Source: Flaviramulus_B aquimarinus (GTDB taxonomy: Bacteria > Bacteroidota > Bacteroidia > Flavobacteriales > Flavobacteriaceae). Taken from it: 64,000 nt of DNA. The translations under genes and the position numbers were made by a program. The stretch lies in assembly GCF_039543205.1 (NCBI RefSeq), contig NZ_BAABJH010000001.1:868001-932000 (forward strand), given 5' to 3'. A model generated the notes under the pieces. It did no database searches, was not told where the DNA came from, and worked only from the letters and a program-made list of their open reading frames with translations. Shown piece after piece: positions 24,716-33,999 of the stretch; position 1 is the stretch's first letter; each line of letters opens with the position of its first letter.

Positions 24716-25319
24716 ATTTCTAATAGCAAGTATCCTCGCTTTTTTATGTTGCTTTTCTCTGATAGCTCAAGATAAGCGCAAAAAAAAACAGCAGCTTCCT
24801 AAGGAGGTACTTACTGATTCCATTGTTAAAACTAGAGAACCTATTAATCCACTTTCTCCAGCAAAAGCTGCTTTTTATTCAGCAGTTTTACCTGGGTTGG
24901 GACAAGCTTACAATAAAAAATATTGGAAAATCCCTATTGTATATGCAGCAATTGGAACTGGAATTTACTTTTATATCGATAACAATAAAGAATACAACAG
25001 ATACAGAGACGCCTTTAAAAGTAGGTTAGCTGGTTTTACAAATGATGAATTTTATTTTGACTCTCAAGGCAATCAACTAACAACGCCTAGAATCTCTACA
25101 GAAAGGCTACAAGATGCCCAAGAATTTTTCAGAAGAAATAAAGAAATCTCACTTTTAGTAACACTTGGTTTATACGCTTTAAATATTATTGACGCTAATG
25201 TAGATGCGCATTTATTGCAATATAATGTAGATGAAAATTTATCTTTAGCTCCCAAGTATCAATTTAACGAATTGGACGCGTCAAGCAATATTGTATTAAC
25301 TTTAAATTTTAAATTTTAA
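24702..25319 (+). CDS. DUF5683-like membrane protein downstream of parB
   Basis: A 205-residue protein from a GTG start inside the end of parB. It has a signal-like N terminus (NKFLIASILAFLCCFSLIAQ), the conserved SPAKAAFYSAVLPGLGQAYN motif with a transmembrane segment after it (IPIVYAAIGTGIYFYI), and a C-terminal ALNIIDANVDAHL stretch. I recall this arrangement as the DUF5683 family that commonly follows parB and precedes dapB in flavobacteria. The function is unknown; an envelope role is likely given the signal peptide. Confidence 0.78.
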   Translation: MTLNKFLIASILAFLCCFSLIAQDKRKKKQQLPKEVLTDSIVKTREPINPLSPAKAAFYSAVLPGLGQAYNKKYWKIPIVYAAIGTGIYFYIDNNKEYNRYRDAFKSRLAGFTNDEFYFDSQGNQLTTPRISTERLQDAQEFFRRNKEISLLVTLGLYALNIIDANVDAHLLQYNVDENLSLAPKYQFNELDASSNIVLTLNFKF

Positions 25320-25359
25320 CCCATAACGGGCATTTGCCAAATAATAAAACTTTAAATAC

Positions 25360-26064
25360 ATGAACATAGCATTACTTGGATACGGCAAAATGGGCAAAAC
25401 TATTGAACAGATTGCCATTAAACGTGGACATAATGTTGTTTTGACTATTGACAAAGGTGATAGCAACTACGATATTACAAAAGCCGATGTTGCTATAGAT
25501 TTTAGTATTCCAACAGTAGCCTTTAACAATATCTCGAATTGCATAAATAATAAGGTACCTGTTATTTCTGGCACCACAGGTTGGCTAGATAATTACGATA
25601 AGGCTGTTGCCCTTTGCAAAGAAAAAAAGGGTGCTTTTATTTATGCATCAAACTATAGTTTGGGTGTAAATATTTTTTTCGAGTTGAATAAAACACTTGC
25701 TAAAATGATGAGTACACTTAAACAGTACAATGTTTCGATGGAAGAAACACATCATACACAAAAGTTAGATGCGCCAAGTGGTACAGCTATTTCTTTAGCA
25801 AATGATATTATTTCGCAACATATAAATTATGATAACTGGAAATTAGATGGAAGTGGTGACACTATTATTCCAATAACTGCCAAACGTATTGAAGATGTTC
25901 CTGGTACACATACCGTAAATTATGAAAGCGAAGTAGACTCCATTACCATAGAGCATGTGGCACATACCAGACAGGGTTTTGCTTTGGGTGCTGTTATTGC
26001 TGCCGAATGGATTGCAGGAAAGACAGGAGTATTTACAATGAATGATGTGTTAAATATTGGTTAA
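25360..26064 (+). CDS. dapB: 4-hydroxy-tetrahydrodipicolinate reductase
   Basis: A 234-residue enzyme of lysine and peptidoglycan precursor synthesis that reduces HTPA with NAD(P)H. The N-terminal Rossmann motif GYGKMGKTI and the catalytic segment EETHHTQKLDAPSGTA (His-His and Lys of the active site) are visible, as is the SGTTGW loop. Its length is at the short end, as usual in Bacteroidetes. It lies in the parB to lepB run, with 41 bp before it. Confidence 0.95.
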   Translation: MNIALLGYGKMGKTIEQIAIKRGHNVVLTIDKGDSNYDITKADVAIDFSIPTVAFNNISNCINNKVPVISGTTGWLDNYDKAVALCKEKKGAFIYASNYSLGVNIFFELNKTLAKMMSTLKQYNVSMEETHHTQKLDAPSGTAISLANDIISQHINYDNWKLDGSGDTIIPITAKRIEDVPGTHTVNYESEVDSITIEHVAHTRQGFALGAVIAAEWIAGKTGVFTMNDVLNIG

Positions 26065-26131
26065 CACCCAATAAACATGTAACAATATAGTCTGATATTG
26101 CTACTAACAAAAAATTAAAAATTTTAAGATT

Positions 26132-27712
26132 ATGACATTAATGCAATGGTTTATATTCATTTTGATTATTCAAGTCATTCATGGTTTAGGCACATGGAAG
26201 TTGTATATAAAAGCTGGTAGACAAGCTTGGGAAGCATTTATTCCCATTTATAATGCGGTCGTTTTAATGAAGATTACAAATAGACCATGGTGGTGGACTA
26301 TCTTATTATTTTTACCTATTGTAAACCTTATCATGTTCCCTGTTATTTGGGTTGAAACTGCTAGGAGTTTTGGCAAAAACAAAACTTTAGATACCCTTCT
26401 AGCAGTCTTAACTTTAGGCTTTTATAATTTCTATTTAAATTATATTGAAGATGTTGTGTATATAAATGATAGAAGCGTGCATCCAAAATCTGGATCTGGC
26501 GAATGGACAAGTTCTATTTTATTTGCTATTGTTGCCGCCACTATTGTACATACCTACTTCATACAACCCTTTACCATCCCGTCGTCATCTTTAGAAAAAT
26601 CTTTATTAGTAGGCGATTTTCTTTTTGTTAGCAAATTCCATTATGGTGCAAGAATTCCAATGACCAGCGTTGCTGCACCGATGGTTCATGATACCATACC
26701 AGTATTAGGAGCAAAATCTTATTTATTTGATGATGATTTCACTAAAAGAAAAACATCTTGGAAAAACAAATTACAACTCCCTTATTTAAGGTTTCCTAGT
26801 TTTGAGAAAATAGAAAGAAACGATATTGTTGTGTTTAACCAACCCGCGGATACACTTCTGGACATGAATGATTTTAGGCCCAATAGAAACTATTATAAAC
26901 CAATCGACAAAAAAACCAACTTAGTAAAACGCTGTGTTGGTGTTGCTGGTGATTCTTTAGAAGTTCGTGACGGCTATGTTTATATAAATGGTAAGAAAAA
27001 TGAGCTACCAGATAGAGCCCATTTGCAGTTTAGCTATCATGTGCAACCAAAAACGAATCAGTTCAATCCTAAATTTGTTAAAGACCGTTATGATATTACT
27101 GATGGTTTTGGAATAATAAACAGCCAAAACACCTATTATTTTTCAGCAATATCAGATGAAGCTAGAGATAAGTTTAAGAACCACCCTAATGTTGGAAGTA
27201 TTTCGCGTAACGTAAAAGAAAAGGGCGTTAGAGATTCAAATATCTTCCCACATGACCCAGCTTATAATTGGAACGTAGATTTCTTCGGCCCACTATACAT
27301 TCCAGAGGAAGGAAAAACTATAGACATCAATTTAGACGTATTACCACTATACAAACGTGTTATTACAGAATACGAAGGCAACACGCTAAAAGTAAAAGGC
27401 AATCAAATTTTAATTAATGGAGAAGTTACCAACACCTACACCTTTAAACAAAACTACTATTGGATGATGGGAGACAACCGTCATAACTCCATTGATGCTA
27501 GAGCCTGGGGCTTTGTCCCTTTTGACCATGTTGTTGGTAAACCTGTATTTATATGGATGAGTTGGGATGGTCTTAAAAACCCACGTTGGGAACGCTTCTT
27601 TACTACTGTTAGTGGTAATGGAAAAGCAACCTCTTTCTTTATTCCATTTTTAGTTTTATTATTTGGATGGATTGGGTTTAACAAATGGAGAGCTCGAAAG
27701 AAAAATAGCTGA
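26132..27712 (+). CDS. lepB: Signal peptidase I
   Basis: A 526-residue Bacteroidetes-type signal peptidase, longer than the classical enzyme. It starts with several membrane helices resembling a DUF5684 domain (FIFILIIQVIHGLGTW, IPIYNAVVLMKI). The catalytic domain follows with Ser in QPFTIPSSSLEKSLLVGD and Lys in NLVKRCVGVAGDSLEV, and the GDNRHNSIDARAWGFVP box near the end. A C-terminal transmembrane helix (SFFIPFLVLLFGWIGF) closes it. It cleaves signal peptides of exported proteins at the inner membrane. Confidence 0.94.
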   Translation: MTLMQWFIFILIIQVIHGLGTWKLYIKAGRQAWEAFIPIYNAVVLMKITNRPWWWTILLFLPIVNLIMFPVIWVETARSFGKNKTLDTLLAVLTLGFYNFYLNYIEDVVYINDRSVHPKSGSGEWTSSILFAIVAATIVHTYFIQPFTIPSSSLEKSLLVGDFLFVSKFHYGARIPMTSVAAPMVHDTIPVLGAKSYLFDDDFTKRKTSWKNKLQLPYLRFPSFEKIERNDIVVFNQPADTLLDMNDFRPNRNYYKPIDKKTNLVKRCVGVAGDSLEVRDGYVYINGKKNELPDRAHLQFSYHVQPKTNQFNPKFVKDRYDITDGFGIINSQNTYYFSAISDEARDKFKNHPNVGSISRNVKEKGVRDSNIFPHDPAYNWNVDFFGPLYIPEEGKTIDINLDVLPLYKRVITEYEGNTLKVKGNQILINGEVTNTYTFKQNYYWMMGDNRHNSIDARAWGFVPFDHVVGKPVFIWMSWDGLKNPRWERFFTTVSGNGKATSFFIPFLVLLFGWIGFNKWRARKKNS

Positions 27713-27773
27713 TTTGTTGAGTTGTTGTTTGCCATTTAGCAGTTTACAACTTAACAAATAAGCGTATCAACAA

Positions 27774-28391
27774 ATGAACATCATACTACACCCTACATAC
27801 TTCCCAAACATTGCGCATTTTGTAGCCATTGTAAATGCTGGTTATGTAATATTTGAGACAGATGATAATTTCTTAAAACAAACCTACAGAAACCGTACCT
27901 ATATTTATGGAGCTAATGGAAAACTAGGCTTAAACATTCCTGTGATTCACTCGCAAAAGAATCGTCAAAAATATAGAGACGTTAAAATTTTTAATGAAGA
28001 AAACTGGCAGAGTCTTCATTGGAAATCATTACTCTCAGCATATAGAACATCACCTTTTTTTGAATATTATGAAGATGAACTACAGCCCTTATTCACAGAA
28101 CAAGTAGATTATATTTTAGATTTTAATTTAAAGTGTTTTGAATTGGTGTGTGATTGTTTACAATTAGAGTTGAACACTTCGACAACTAAAACTTACCAAA
28201 AAATAGCTGAAGACAAAACAGATTTTAGACACTTAGTAAATGCTAAAAAAGAAGCTATATATGAATTTGAAACCTACACACAAGTTTTCAGCAGTAAGCA
28301 CGGCTTTATCCCTAATTTAAGTATTTTAGATTTACTTTTTAATGAAGGCCCAAATGCTTTAAATTATTTAGAATCTCAAACTATATCGTAA
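27774..28391 (+). CDS. WbqC-like family protein
   Basis: A 205-residue protein with the WbqC pattern: an early HPTYFPNIAHFVAI segment, the YRNRTYIYGANGKLGLNIPV strand, and EENWQSLHWKSLLSAYRTSPFFEYYEDEL. The family occurs in surface-polysaccharide clusters, but the biochemical activity is not settled. Here it follows lepB and precedes a small membrane gene on the same strand. Confidence 0.85.
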   Translation: MNIILHPTYFPNIAHFVAIVNAGYVIFETDDNFLKQTYRNRTYIYGANGKLGLNIPVIHSQKNRQKYRDVKIFNEENWQSLHWKSLLSAYRTSPFFEYYEDELQPLFTEQVDYILDFNLKCFELVCDCLQLELNTSTTKTYQKIAEDKTDFRHLVNAKKEAIYEFETYTQVFSSKHGFIPNLSILDLLFNEGPNALNYLESQTIS

Positions 28392-28396
28392 TTGTA

Positions 28397-28705
28397 ATGC
28401 TACAAACTTTTGCTCATTATGGCTGTCATGTTTTATTACCACTTATTTTTGCTTTAGTATTTTTTAAATCGAATTGGAAATATGCATTTCTTATTATGAT
28501 TGCTGGAATGTTAATTGATATAGATCACTTATTAGCAACTCCTATTTTCGATTCCAATAGATGTAGTATTGGTTTTCATCCTTTACACTCCAGTTTTGCA
28601 ATTTTATTTTACATATTTCTATGTATCCCTAAAAAATCACGATTGGTTGGATTGGGTTTGTTAATTCATATTATTGCAGATGTGGTGGATTGCTCATTTA
28701 TGTAA
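28397..28705 (+). CDS. Small integral membrane protein (DUF6122-like)
   Basis: A 102-residue membrane protein with about three helices and histidines in conserved positions: HYGCHVLLPLIFALVFF, DIDHLLATPIFD and GFHPLHSSFAILFYI, then HIIADVVDC. The D-x-D-H and H-P-L-H pattern resembles YdjM/DUF457-type membrane metal-dependent hydrolases, and I recall the family as DUF6122. It starts five bases after the WbqC gene. Function unknown. Confidence 0.72.
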   Translation: MLQTFAHYGCHVLLPLIFALVFFKSNWKYAFLIMIAGMLIDIDHLLATPIFDSNRCSIGFHPLHSSFAILFYIFLCIPKKSRLVGLGLLIHIIADVVDCSFM

Positions 28706-28750
28706 AGATTTATCACGCAAAGGCACTAGGATGCAAAGTTTAAAACGTCA

Positions 28751-28776
28751 AAAAAGCTTAAATTTTAAAGCTTTTC
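28751..28776. terminator. Weak hairpin after the small membrane gene
   Basis: AAAAGCTT and AAGCTTTT form an 8-bp stem between the convergent genes ending at 28705 and 28828. It is A/T-rich and could end transcripts from either side. Confidence 0.45.
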
Positions 28777-28827
28777 TAAACCTTCTATAAACTACAACTG
28801 TGACTGCGCCTAAAACTGCAACTGAGA

Positions 28828-29847
28828 CTAAAAACCTAAAGTTACCATAATTGGATAATGATCTGAATAATGGGCGTTATACGCTTTAAACCCGTTTACA
28901 GCAAAGGTGTCATCAGCAAAAATAAAATCGATACGGACTGGTAAAAACTTAAAATCATAAGTACGTCCAAAACCATTACCAGCTTCTTTAAACGTATCGT
29001 TTAAACGGCCTTTAATATTTCTGTACACATAGGAAAAGGCTGTGTTATTAAAATCGCCACAAATCACCATTTTGTATGGGCATTCGTTCTTGTGCTTCAA
29101 GAATAATTCGGTTTGAAACTGTTGCATTTTAAAGGTTGCTCCTATTCTTTTAAAAAGTCTTTCGGAATTTTCTTTTTTGAGGTTTTCAACTTTAGTATCA
29201 ATTCGTAAAGATTCTAAGTGAATATTATAAACTCTTATCGTATCTGTTCCTTTTACAACATCAGCAAAAATAGCATTGTTAGCGGTATCTGGAAATTCAA
29301 TAGAACCTGAATTCACTATAGGAAATTGTGAAAAAATAGCTTGTCCATATTTTGTTTTTTTACCCGATAAATGTTCATATTTATACTTAAAAAAAGATAA
29401 ATCGATGTTTTTATGCGGATGATATTCTTGTATACTTAAAACCTCTGGCCCCTCGGTTTTAATGAAATCAATAATTTTAGTTTCAATGCCCTTTTCAGGA
29501 ATCCATTCATAAAGATTAAAAAGCCTTACATTGTAATTCATGACTTTAAAATTCTCAGGATTTTTAATCTTTTTTGAAGATGAAAACTTATACAGTGAGC
29601 CGAAAGAAATATACCCAATGACAAGTACAACAAGTGATAGCATAAATTGCTTTTTCAGCTTGATTAACCAATACAAAAAGAATAGGCAATTAATTAAAAT
29701 TAAAAACGAAACACCTAAATTAATAACGGATAAAAAAGAAAATGTTTTGGGAGGTAAAAATGGTAGTGTAAATGAAAGCAGAAGCAATATAGCCACAATA
29801 ACATTGATGAAATAAACAATTTTATTTATAAATCCCAAATTTCTCAT
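28828..29847 (-). CDS. Endonuclease/exonuclease/phosphatase family protein, membrane-anchored
   Basis: A 339-residue protein with about three N-terminal membrane helices (FINVIVAILLLLSFTLPFL, INLGVSFLILINCLFFLYWL, MLSLVVLVIGYISFG). An EEP catalytic domain follows: FKVMNYNVRLFNLYE, LSIQEYHP, CGDFNNTAFSYVY and a final YSDHYPIMVTL. The Asp/Asn, Glu and His residues of this metal-dependent phosphodiesterase fold are present. The substrate is unknown. It follows the two rhomboid genes by six bases on the same strand. Confidence 0.88.
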   Translation of the reverse strand: MRNLGFINKIVYFINVIVAILLLLSFTLPFLPPKTFSFLSVINLGVSFLILINCLFFLYWLIKLKKQFMLSLVVLVIGYISFGSLYKFSSSKKIKNPENFKVMNYNVRLFNLYEWIPEKGIETKIIDFIKTEGPEVLSIQEYHPHKNIDLSFFKYKYEHLSGKKTKYGQAIFSQFPIVNSGSIEFPDTANNAIFADVVKGTDTIRVYNIHLESLRIDTKVENLKKENSERLFKRIGATFKMQQFQTELFLKHKNECPYKMVICGDFNNTAFSYVYRNIKGRLNDTFKEAGNGFGRTYDFKFLPVRIDFIFADDTFAVNGFKAYNAHYSDHYPIMVTLGF

Positions 29848-29853
29848 GGCCCG

Positions 29854-30711
29854 CTACTTTCCTGCTTTAAATAAAAATTCTTTTTCTTCAGCGGTTAAAC
29901 TATCATAACCACTTTTACTGATTTTATCTAAAATAACATCTATTTTCTTTTGATTGCTAAACTGATCAAATTCGCCTTTAGCATAACCACCAACTTTGCT
30001 TTTCTTTTTATGCACCGTTTTTAAAGGTCCTTTTTTAGAAGGTTTAAACATATTAACTATACTGTCCATAAATCGTTCAAAACCCTTACCTATATCTTGC
30101 CCTTTCAGCAATTGCTTTGCATAAGCATACCCCAATAAAGCACCACCTAAGTGTGCTAAATTCCCACCTGCATTAACTCCAAATAAACCTATAAGATCAA
30201 TAACAACAATAGCAGCACCAATATACCAGAGCTTTAAATTAAAAGTAAAAAAACGCATGTCTTGATTGGGCATGTAAGCACAAAGAAAAATCAATAAAGC
30301 TCTTACCGCTGCCGAAGCACCTAACAATGTAGAACTTACCCCAAAAAAATCAGGAAACAAGCTATAGCCCAACATAAATAACAAACCTCCAGAAATGGCC
30401 CCAAGAAAATAGATATTCAATGCCATTTTTGGATTGAATAAATTTAAAAACATCCTCCCTAAAAAATATAACCATAGCATATTAAAAAAGAGATGTAAAA
30501 AATCGTAATGCAAAAAGGCATAACTTATAATTGACCAAGGTTTAAATATAAAATCAGAAAAATCACTTGGCAACTTAAACCACATTAAATAGGGCTTTAA
30601 AATAAATCCTAAAAGAAAAACCACAACATTAATGGCTATTATTTTTTCTAAAACATTAAGTCTATTCAGCTTGCCTTTTATGTCTTGATTGAGTGAACTC
30701 ATTAATTCCAA
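29854..30711 (-). CDS. Rhomboid family intramembrane serine protease (with C-terminal extension)
   Basis: A 285-residue rhomboid. The catalytic Ser lies in the GASAAV motif and the His in NLAHLGGALLGYAY, and HLFFNMLWLYFLGR is the usual second helix. A soluble tail after about residue 205 (KKGPLKTVHKKKSKVGGYAK, then IDVILDKISKSGYDSLTAEE) matches the small C-terminal domain (DUF6576-like) often joined to Bacteroidetes rhomboids. It overlaps the upstream rhomboid gene by 10 bp. Substrates are unknown. Confidence 0.9.
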   Translation of the reverse strand: MELMSSLNQDIKGKLNRLNVLEKIIAINVVVFLLGFILKPYLMWFKLPSDFSDFIFKPWSIISYAFLHYDFLHLFFNMLWLYFLGRMFLNLFNPKMALNIYFLGAISGGLLFMLGYSLFPDFFGVSSTLLGASAAVRALLIFLCAYMPNQDMRFFTFNLKLWYIGAAIVVIDLIGLFGVNAGGNLAHLGGALLGYAYAKQLLKGQDIGKGFERFMDSIVNMFKPSKKGPLKTVHKKKSKVGGYAKGEFDQFSNQKKIDVILDKISKSGYDSLTAEEKEFLFKAGK

Positions 30712-31451
30712 CGTTTTCTATTAAACTGTGTTTTTTTCCAATACCACATAATAAAAAAGCCTGTTACCGCTCCACCAACGTGAGCCATATACGCCGTATT
30801 ACTTGGGCTAAAAAAGGATTGCCCTGTTAAACCAGAAATTAAATCTAAAATTATAATTCCTGGAATGAAATATTTTGCTTTTATAGGGATTGGTAGAAAA
30901 ATCATCATCAACTTAGCTTCAGGGTTCATCATACCAAAAGCAGCCATAATTCCCATAATGCAACCAGATGCTCCTACCATAGAGGCATTATAGGCTGGAT
31001 ATATGTGTTTCAACATAGAAACTTGCGATTGAGTTACTCCAGCAATTGTTTCATTATTAGTAAGCATTTGTTTGATACTTTCTGACGATAGTCCGGACTC
31101 TAACAACATATTATAATTTGGAACATATTGAAAATAGTAAAACCCAACTTGTAATAGAACGGCACCTAAGCCAGCGGAAATATAAAGGAACAAAAACCGT
31201 TTTGAACCCAAAGTGTGTTCTACTGGTGTTCCAAACATCCATAATGCAAACATGTTAAAAAAAATGTGCATGGCACCACCATGCATAAACATGTGGGTGA
31301 AAATTTGCCATGGCTGAAAGGCATCGTTTTTTGGAAAATACATGGCAAACCATTCGTAAAACAAATTACCATTCCCAATAGCCAAAGTACCAATAAACAT
31401 AATCGCATTAATGATTATTAAATGTTTAACGGTTTCTGAAATTCGCATCAT
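30702..31451 (-). CDS. Rhomboid family intramembrane serine protease
   Basis: A 249-residue rhomboid with the catalytic Ser in GASGCIMGIM and the catalytic His in AHVGGAVTGFF. The HGGAMHIFFNMFALWMFG helix is characteristic. It lacks the soluble tail of its neighbour, with which it overlaps, so the two are a translationally coupled pair of paralogues. Three bases separate it from mutL upstream. Confidence 0.92.
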   Translation of the reverse strand: MMRISETVKHLIIINAIMFIGTLAIGNGNLFYEWFAMYFPKNDAFQPWQIFTHMFMHGGAMHIFFNMFALWMFGTPVEHTLGSKRFLFLYISAGLGAVLLQVGFYYFQYVPNYNMLLESGLSSESIKQMLTNNETIAGVTQSQVSMLKHIYPAYNASMVGASGCIMGIMAAFGMMNPEAKLMMIFLPIPIKAKYFIPGIIILDLISGLTGQSFFSPSNTAYMAHVGGAVTGFFIMWYWKKTQFNRKRWN

Positions 31452-31454
31452 ATT

Positions 31455-33305
31455 CTAAATAAATTTTTTATCTAACTCATCAACACTCATGGTTATAAAT
31501 GTTGTTCTGTTAGTAGGCGATACATTCGGTTCTTTACAAGCAAAAAGCTTATTTACTAAATGTTCTTGTTCGTCTTTCTGTAAAGACTGCCCAGTTTTTA
31601 TAGCTAAACTTTTAGCCATAGATTTTGCCAATAAATCAGTAGCACTAAAATTACTATCGGGCACTTCATTTTCAACATCGCTTATCAACTGTTCTAAAAT
31701 AATAGACACTTCGCTTTCTGGAACACTTACCGGCACACCTGTAATAGCAACAGAAGACTCTTCTTTAACGTCAGAAAACACAAAACCTGTATGTTCTAAA
31801 TCATCTTTTAACTGATTAATAATTTCAATATCTTGTTTTGAAAAATGAAGCTGTAGCGGAAATAATAATTGTTGGCTTGCTGCTTTTTTAATAGTTATAT
31901 TCTTGAGAAAATCTTCATACAAAATACGCTGGTGTGCTCGATGCTGATCGATAACCAACATACCCGACTTAATTGTATTAACAATATATTTATTATGAAG
32001 TTGATAGGTTGTATTTTTTTGTTCGACTTGATTATCATCAAAAATTGAAGCTGTACATTCTTCGCTTTCAAAATGTACTTCTTCAAAATCTTGCTCAGAT
32101 GTGTTGCCTTTAGACTCTAAGCCCACATATAAACCTTCCCAATTTTCAGTAGCCTCTTTTTTATAAGAAACTGCTTTTGCACGAGAATGGGTTTCTTCTT
32201 GAAATGGGTTAAAACTTCTGTCTATTTCTACTTTAGGGGTATTAGAAGCATCACCTTTATAACTGTAAGGTGTATCTAGATTAGGATCACGTTCAAAATC
32301 AAGCACTGGTGCTATATTAAATTGCCCTAAACTATGTTTTACTGCCGAACGTAATAATGCATAAAGTGTATGTTCATCATCAAACTTTATTTCTGTTTTT
32401 GTTGGATGAATATTAATATCAATGGTTTGGGGATCGACTGTCAAGTTTAAAAAATAACTGGCGTGTGTACCATTTTTTAATAAGCCTTCAAAAGCCGACG
32501 CTATAGCATGATTTAAATAGGCACTTTTAATAAAGCGATTATTTACAAAAAAATACTGCTCGCCTCTCGTTTTTTTAGCAAATTCCGGTTTACCAACAAA
32601 TCCTGAAACCTTAAGCACTTCAGTATCTTCTTCAACAGGCACCAATTTTTCATTGGTTTTATTTCCAAAAATATTTACAATACGTTGTCTATAATTACTA
32701 ATAGGAAGATTGAATGATTCGCTTCCGTTATTATACATTGCAAAACTAATATTAGGATGCGCTAATGCTACCCGATGAAACTCATCAATAACATGGCGAA
32801 GCTCTACGGTATCTGATTTTAAAAAATTACGCCTTGCCGGTATATTAAAAAATAGGTTTTTTACAGACACAGAAGTTCCTGTAGGTGTTACAACCACTTC
32901 TTGCGAAGCTACCTTACTCCCTTCGATAACGATTACATGACCTATATCATCATGCTCTTGCTTGGTTTTCAATTCTACATGTGCTATAGCCGCTATACTT
33001 GCTAATGCTTCACCACGAAAGCCTTTGGTATGGAGCTGAAATAAATCTTCTGCATTTCTGATTTTTGATGTGGCATGACGTTCAAAACTTAATCGGGCAT
33101 CGGTAGTACTCATGCCCTTGCCATTATCAATAACTTGTACTAGTATTTTGCCAGCGTCTTTTATAATAAGTTTTATAGTATCTGCTCCAGCATCAATAGC
33201 ATTTTCAAGAAGCTCTTTTACAACAGATGCTGGACGTTGCACAACTTCTCCAGCAGCTATTTGATTGGCCACATGATCGGGTAAAAGCTGTATAATATCT
33301 GCCAT
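31455..33305 (-). CDS. mutL: DNA mismatch repair protein MutL
   Basis: A 616-residue MutL. The GHKL ATPase domain is clear: AAGEVVQRPASVVKELLENA, DNGKGM, RHATSKI and FRGEALASI. The C-terminal dimerisation domain begins around residue 430 and includes DQHRAHQRILYE; the family endonuclease region is partly recognisable (ACKEPNVSPTN). MutL couples mismatch recognition by MutS to strand removal. It is the first of a mutL-rhomboid-rhomboid-nuclease run. Confidence 0.96.
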   Translation of the reverse strand: MADIIQLLPDHVANQIAAGEVVQRPASVVKELLENAIDAGADTIKLIIKDAGKILVQVIDNGKGMSTTDARLSFERHATSKIRNAEDLFQLHTKGFRGEALASIAAIAHVELKTKQEHDDIGHVIVIEGSKVASQEVVVTPTGTSVSVKNLFFNIPARRNFLKSDTVELRHVIDEFHRVALAHPNISFAMYNNGSESFNLPISNYRQRIVNIFGNKTNEKLVPVEEDTEVLKVSGFVGKPEFAKKTRGEQYFFVNNRFIKSAYLNHAIASAFEGLLKNGTHASYFLNLTVDPQTIDINIHPTKTEIKFDDEHTLYALLRSAVKHSLGQFNIAPVLDFERDPNLDTPYSYKGDASNTPKVEIDRSFNPFQEETHSRAKAVSYKKEATENWEGLYVGLESKGNTSEQDFEEVHFESEECTASIFDDNQVEQKNTTYQLHNKYIVNTIKSGMLVIDQHRAHQRILYEDFLKNITIKKAASQQLLFPLQLHFSKQDIEIINQLKDDLEHTGFVFSDVKEESSVAITGVPVSVPESEVSIILEQLISDVENEVPDSNFSATDLLAKSMAKSLAIKTGQSLQKDEQEHLVNKLFACKEPNVSPTNRTTFITMSVDELDKKFI

Positions 33306-33308
33306 ATA

Positions 33309-33596
33309 TTATTTAGAAAAGAATATAGATAAATCAAAATCGATAATGAACAAAAATATTAAAATAAGCACTGCAACAATAATTAAAACACGCTTATTCA
33401 CTTGGTTGTCAGGATTGTTTTTAAAATCATCTAAGGCATCATTAAACTTTGTCTTAAGACCTTTATTGGCTCCAACTGTTTTTCTGTGCTCATCAAACTT
33501 ATGCTTAATTTCAAACGGATTTCCTTGACCTTTATCATCGAAATAACGAGGTGTGTAACTAAATTTTTTGTTTTTACGCGTTTTTAAAAGTCCCAT
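33309..33596 (-). CDS. Small membrane protein, paralogue A
   Basis: About 95 residues from the ATG at 33596 (MGLLKTRKNKKFSYTPRYFD). The upstream extension to 33647 would overlap the neighbouring gene and is less likely. A polar N-terminal part is followed by one C-terminal transmembrane helix (VLIIVAVLILIFLFII). The start resembles the neighbouring protein (MFKQRKNKTFNYQSRL), so the two are paralogues. Such proteins are sometimes labelled riboflavin synthase subunit beta, I think because of their place beside ribH, but nothing here supports that function. It ends three bases before mutL. Confidence 0.7.
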   Translation of the reverse strand: MGLLKTRKNKKFSYTPRYFDDKGQGNPFEIKHKFDEHRKTVGANKGLKTKFNDALDDFKNNPDNQVNKRVLIIVAVLILIFLFIIDFDLSIFFSK

Positions 33597-33613
33597 GATT
33601 TCTAATTTTTTGG

Positions 33614-33847
33614 TTACATGTATTTTTTTTCTAATACATACATACAAATCAATAATAATACCAAAATTAAAATTAAAGTCCGTATAGGCATGGCGCCAGG
33701 GCTTCCAGTTTTATTAACGTTTTTTCGTTGCCATTTAGAAACAAAATCCTTGGTATATGAATCATTATCTAAACTAGAATCTGTTTGACTTTCTTTAGAA
33801 AGCCGAGATTGGTAATTGAAGGTTTTATTTTTTCGTTGTTTAAACAA
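33614..33847 (-). CDS. Small membrane protein, paralogue B
   Basis: A 77-residue protein with the same plan as its downstream neighbour: an N-terminal RKNKTFNYQSRL motif, a polar middle and a C-terminal transmembrane helix (IRTLILILVLLLICMYVL). Function unknown. The tandem pair lies between ribH and mutL, on the same strand, with 17 bp between the two starts and stops when the shorter start of paralogue A is used. Confidence 0.68.
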   Translation of the reverse strand: MFKQRKNKTFNYQSRLSKESQTDSSLDNDSYTKDFVSKWQRKNVNKTGSPGAMPIRTLILILVLLLICMYVLEKKYM

Positions 33848-33951
33848 AATCTAGCACTGCTTATCTTTCAAAAATACTTAAAATTGCTCAGAAAATAAGG
33901 ATTGAAATGCCAAAAAATATTAATAAAATTGATGGATGACTGTTGACAAAA

Positions 33952-33999
33952 GACTAAGACTAAGACTAAGACTAAGACTGAGACTGAGACTGAGACTAA
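33952..33999. repeat. Hexanucleotide tandem repeat after the ribH stop
   Basis: Eight perfect or one-base-variant copies of a 6-bp unit: GACTAA four times, GACTGA three times, GACTAA once. The array abuts the ribH stop codon (34000-34002) on its 3' side. It looks like a variable-number repeat. Confidence 0.92.

Noticed and set aside
31489..31815. 108-codon plus-strand frame opposite mutL
   Set aside because: It is fully antisense to the conserved C-terminal part of mutL and lacks any family signal.
33952..33999. Possible CRISPR-like array
   Set aside because: The units are six bases long without spacers, and there are no cas genes nearby. It is a simple tandem repeat.
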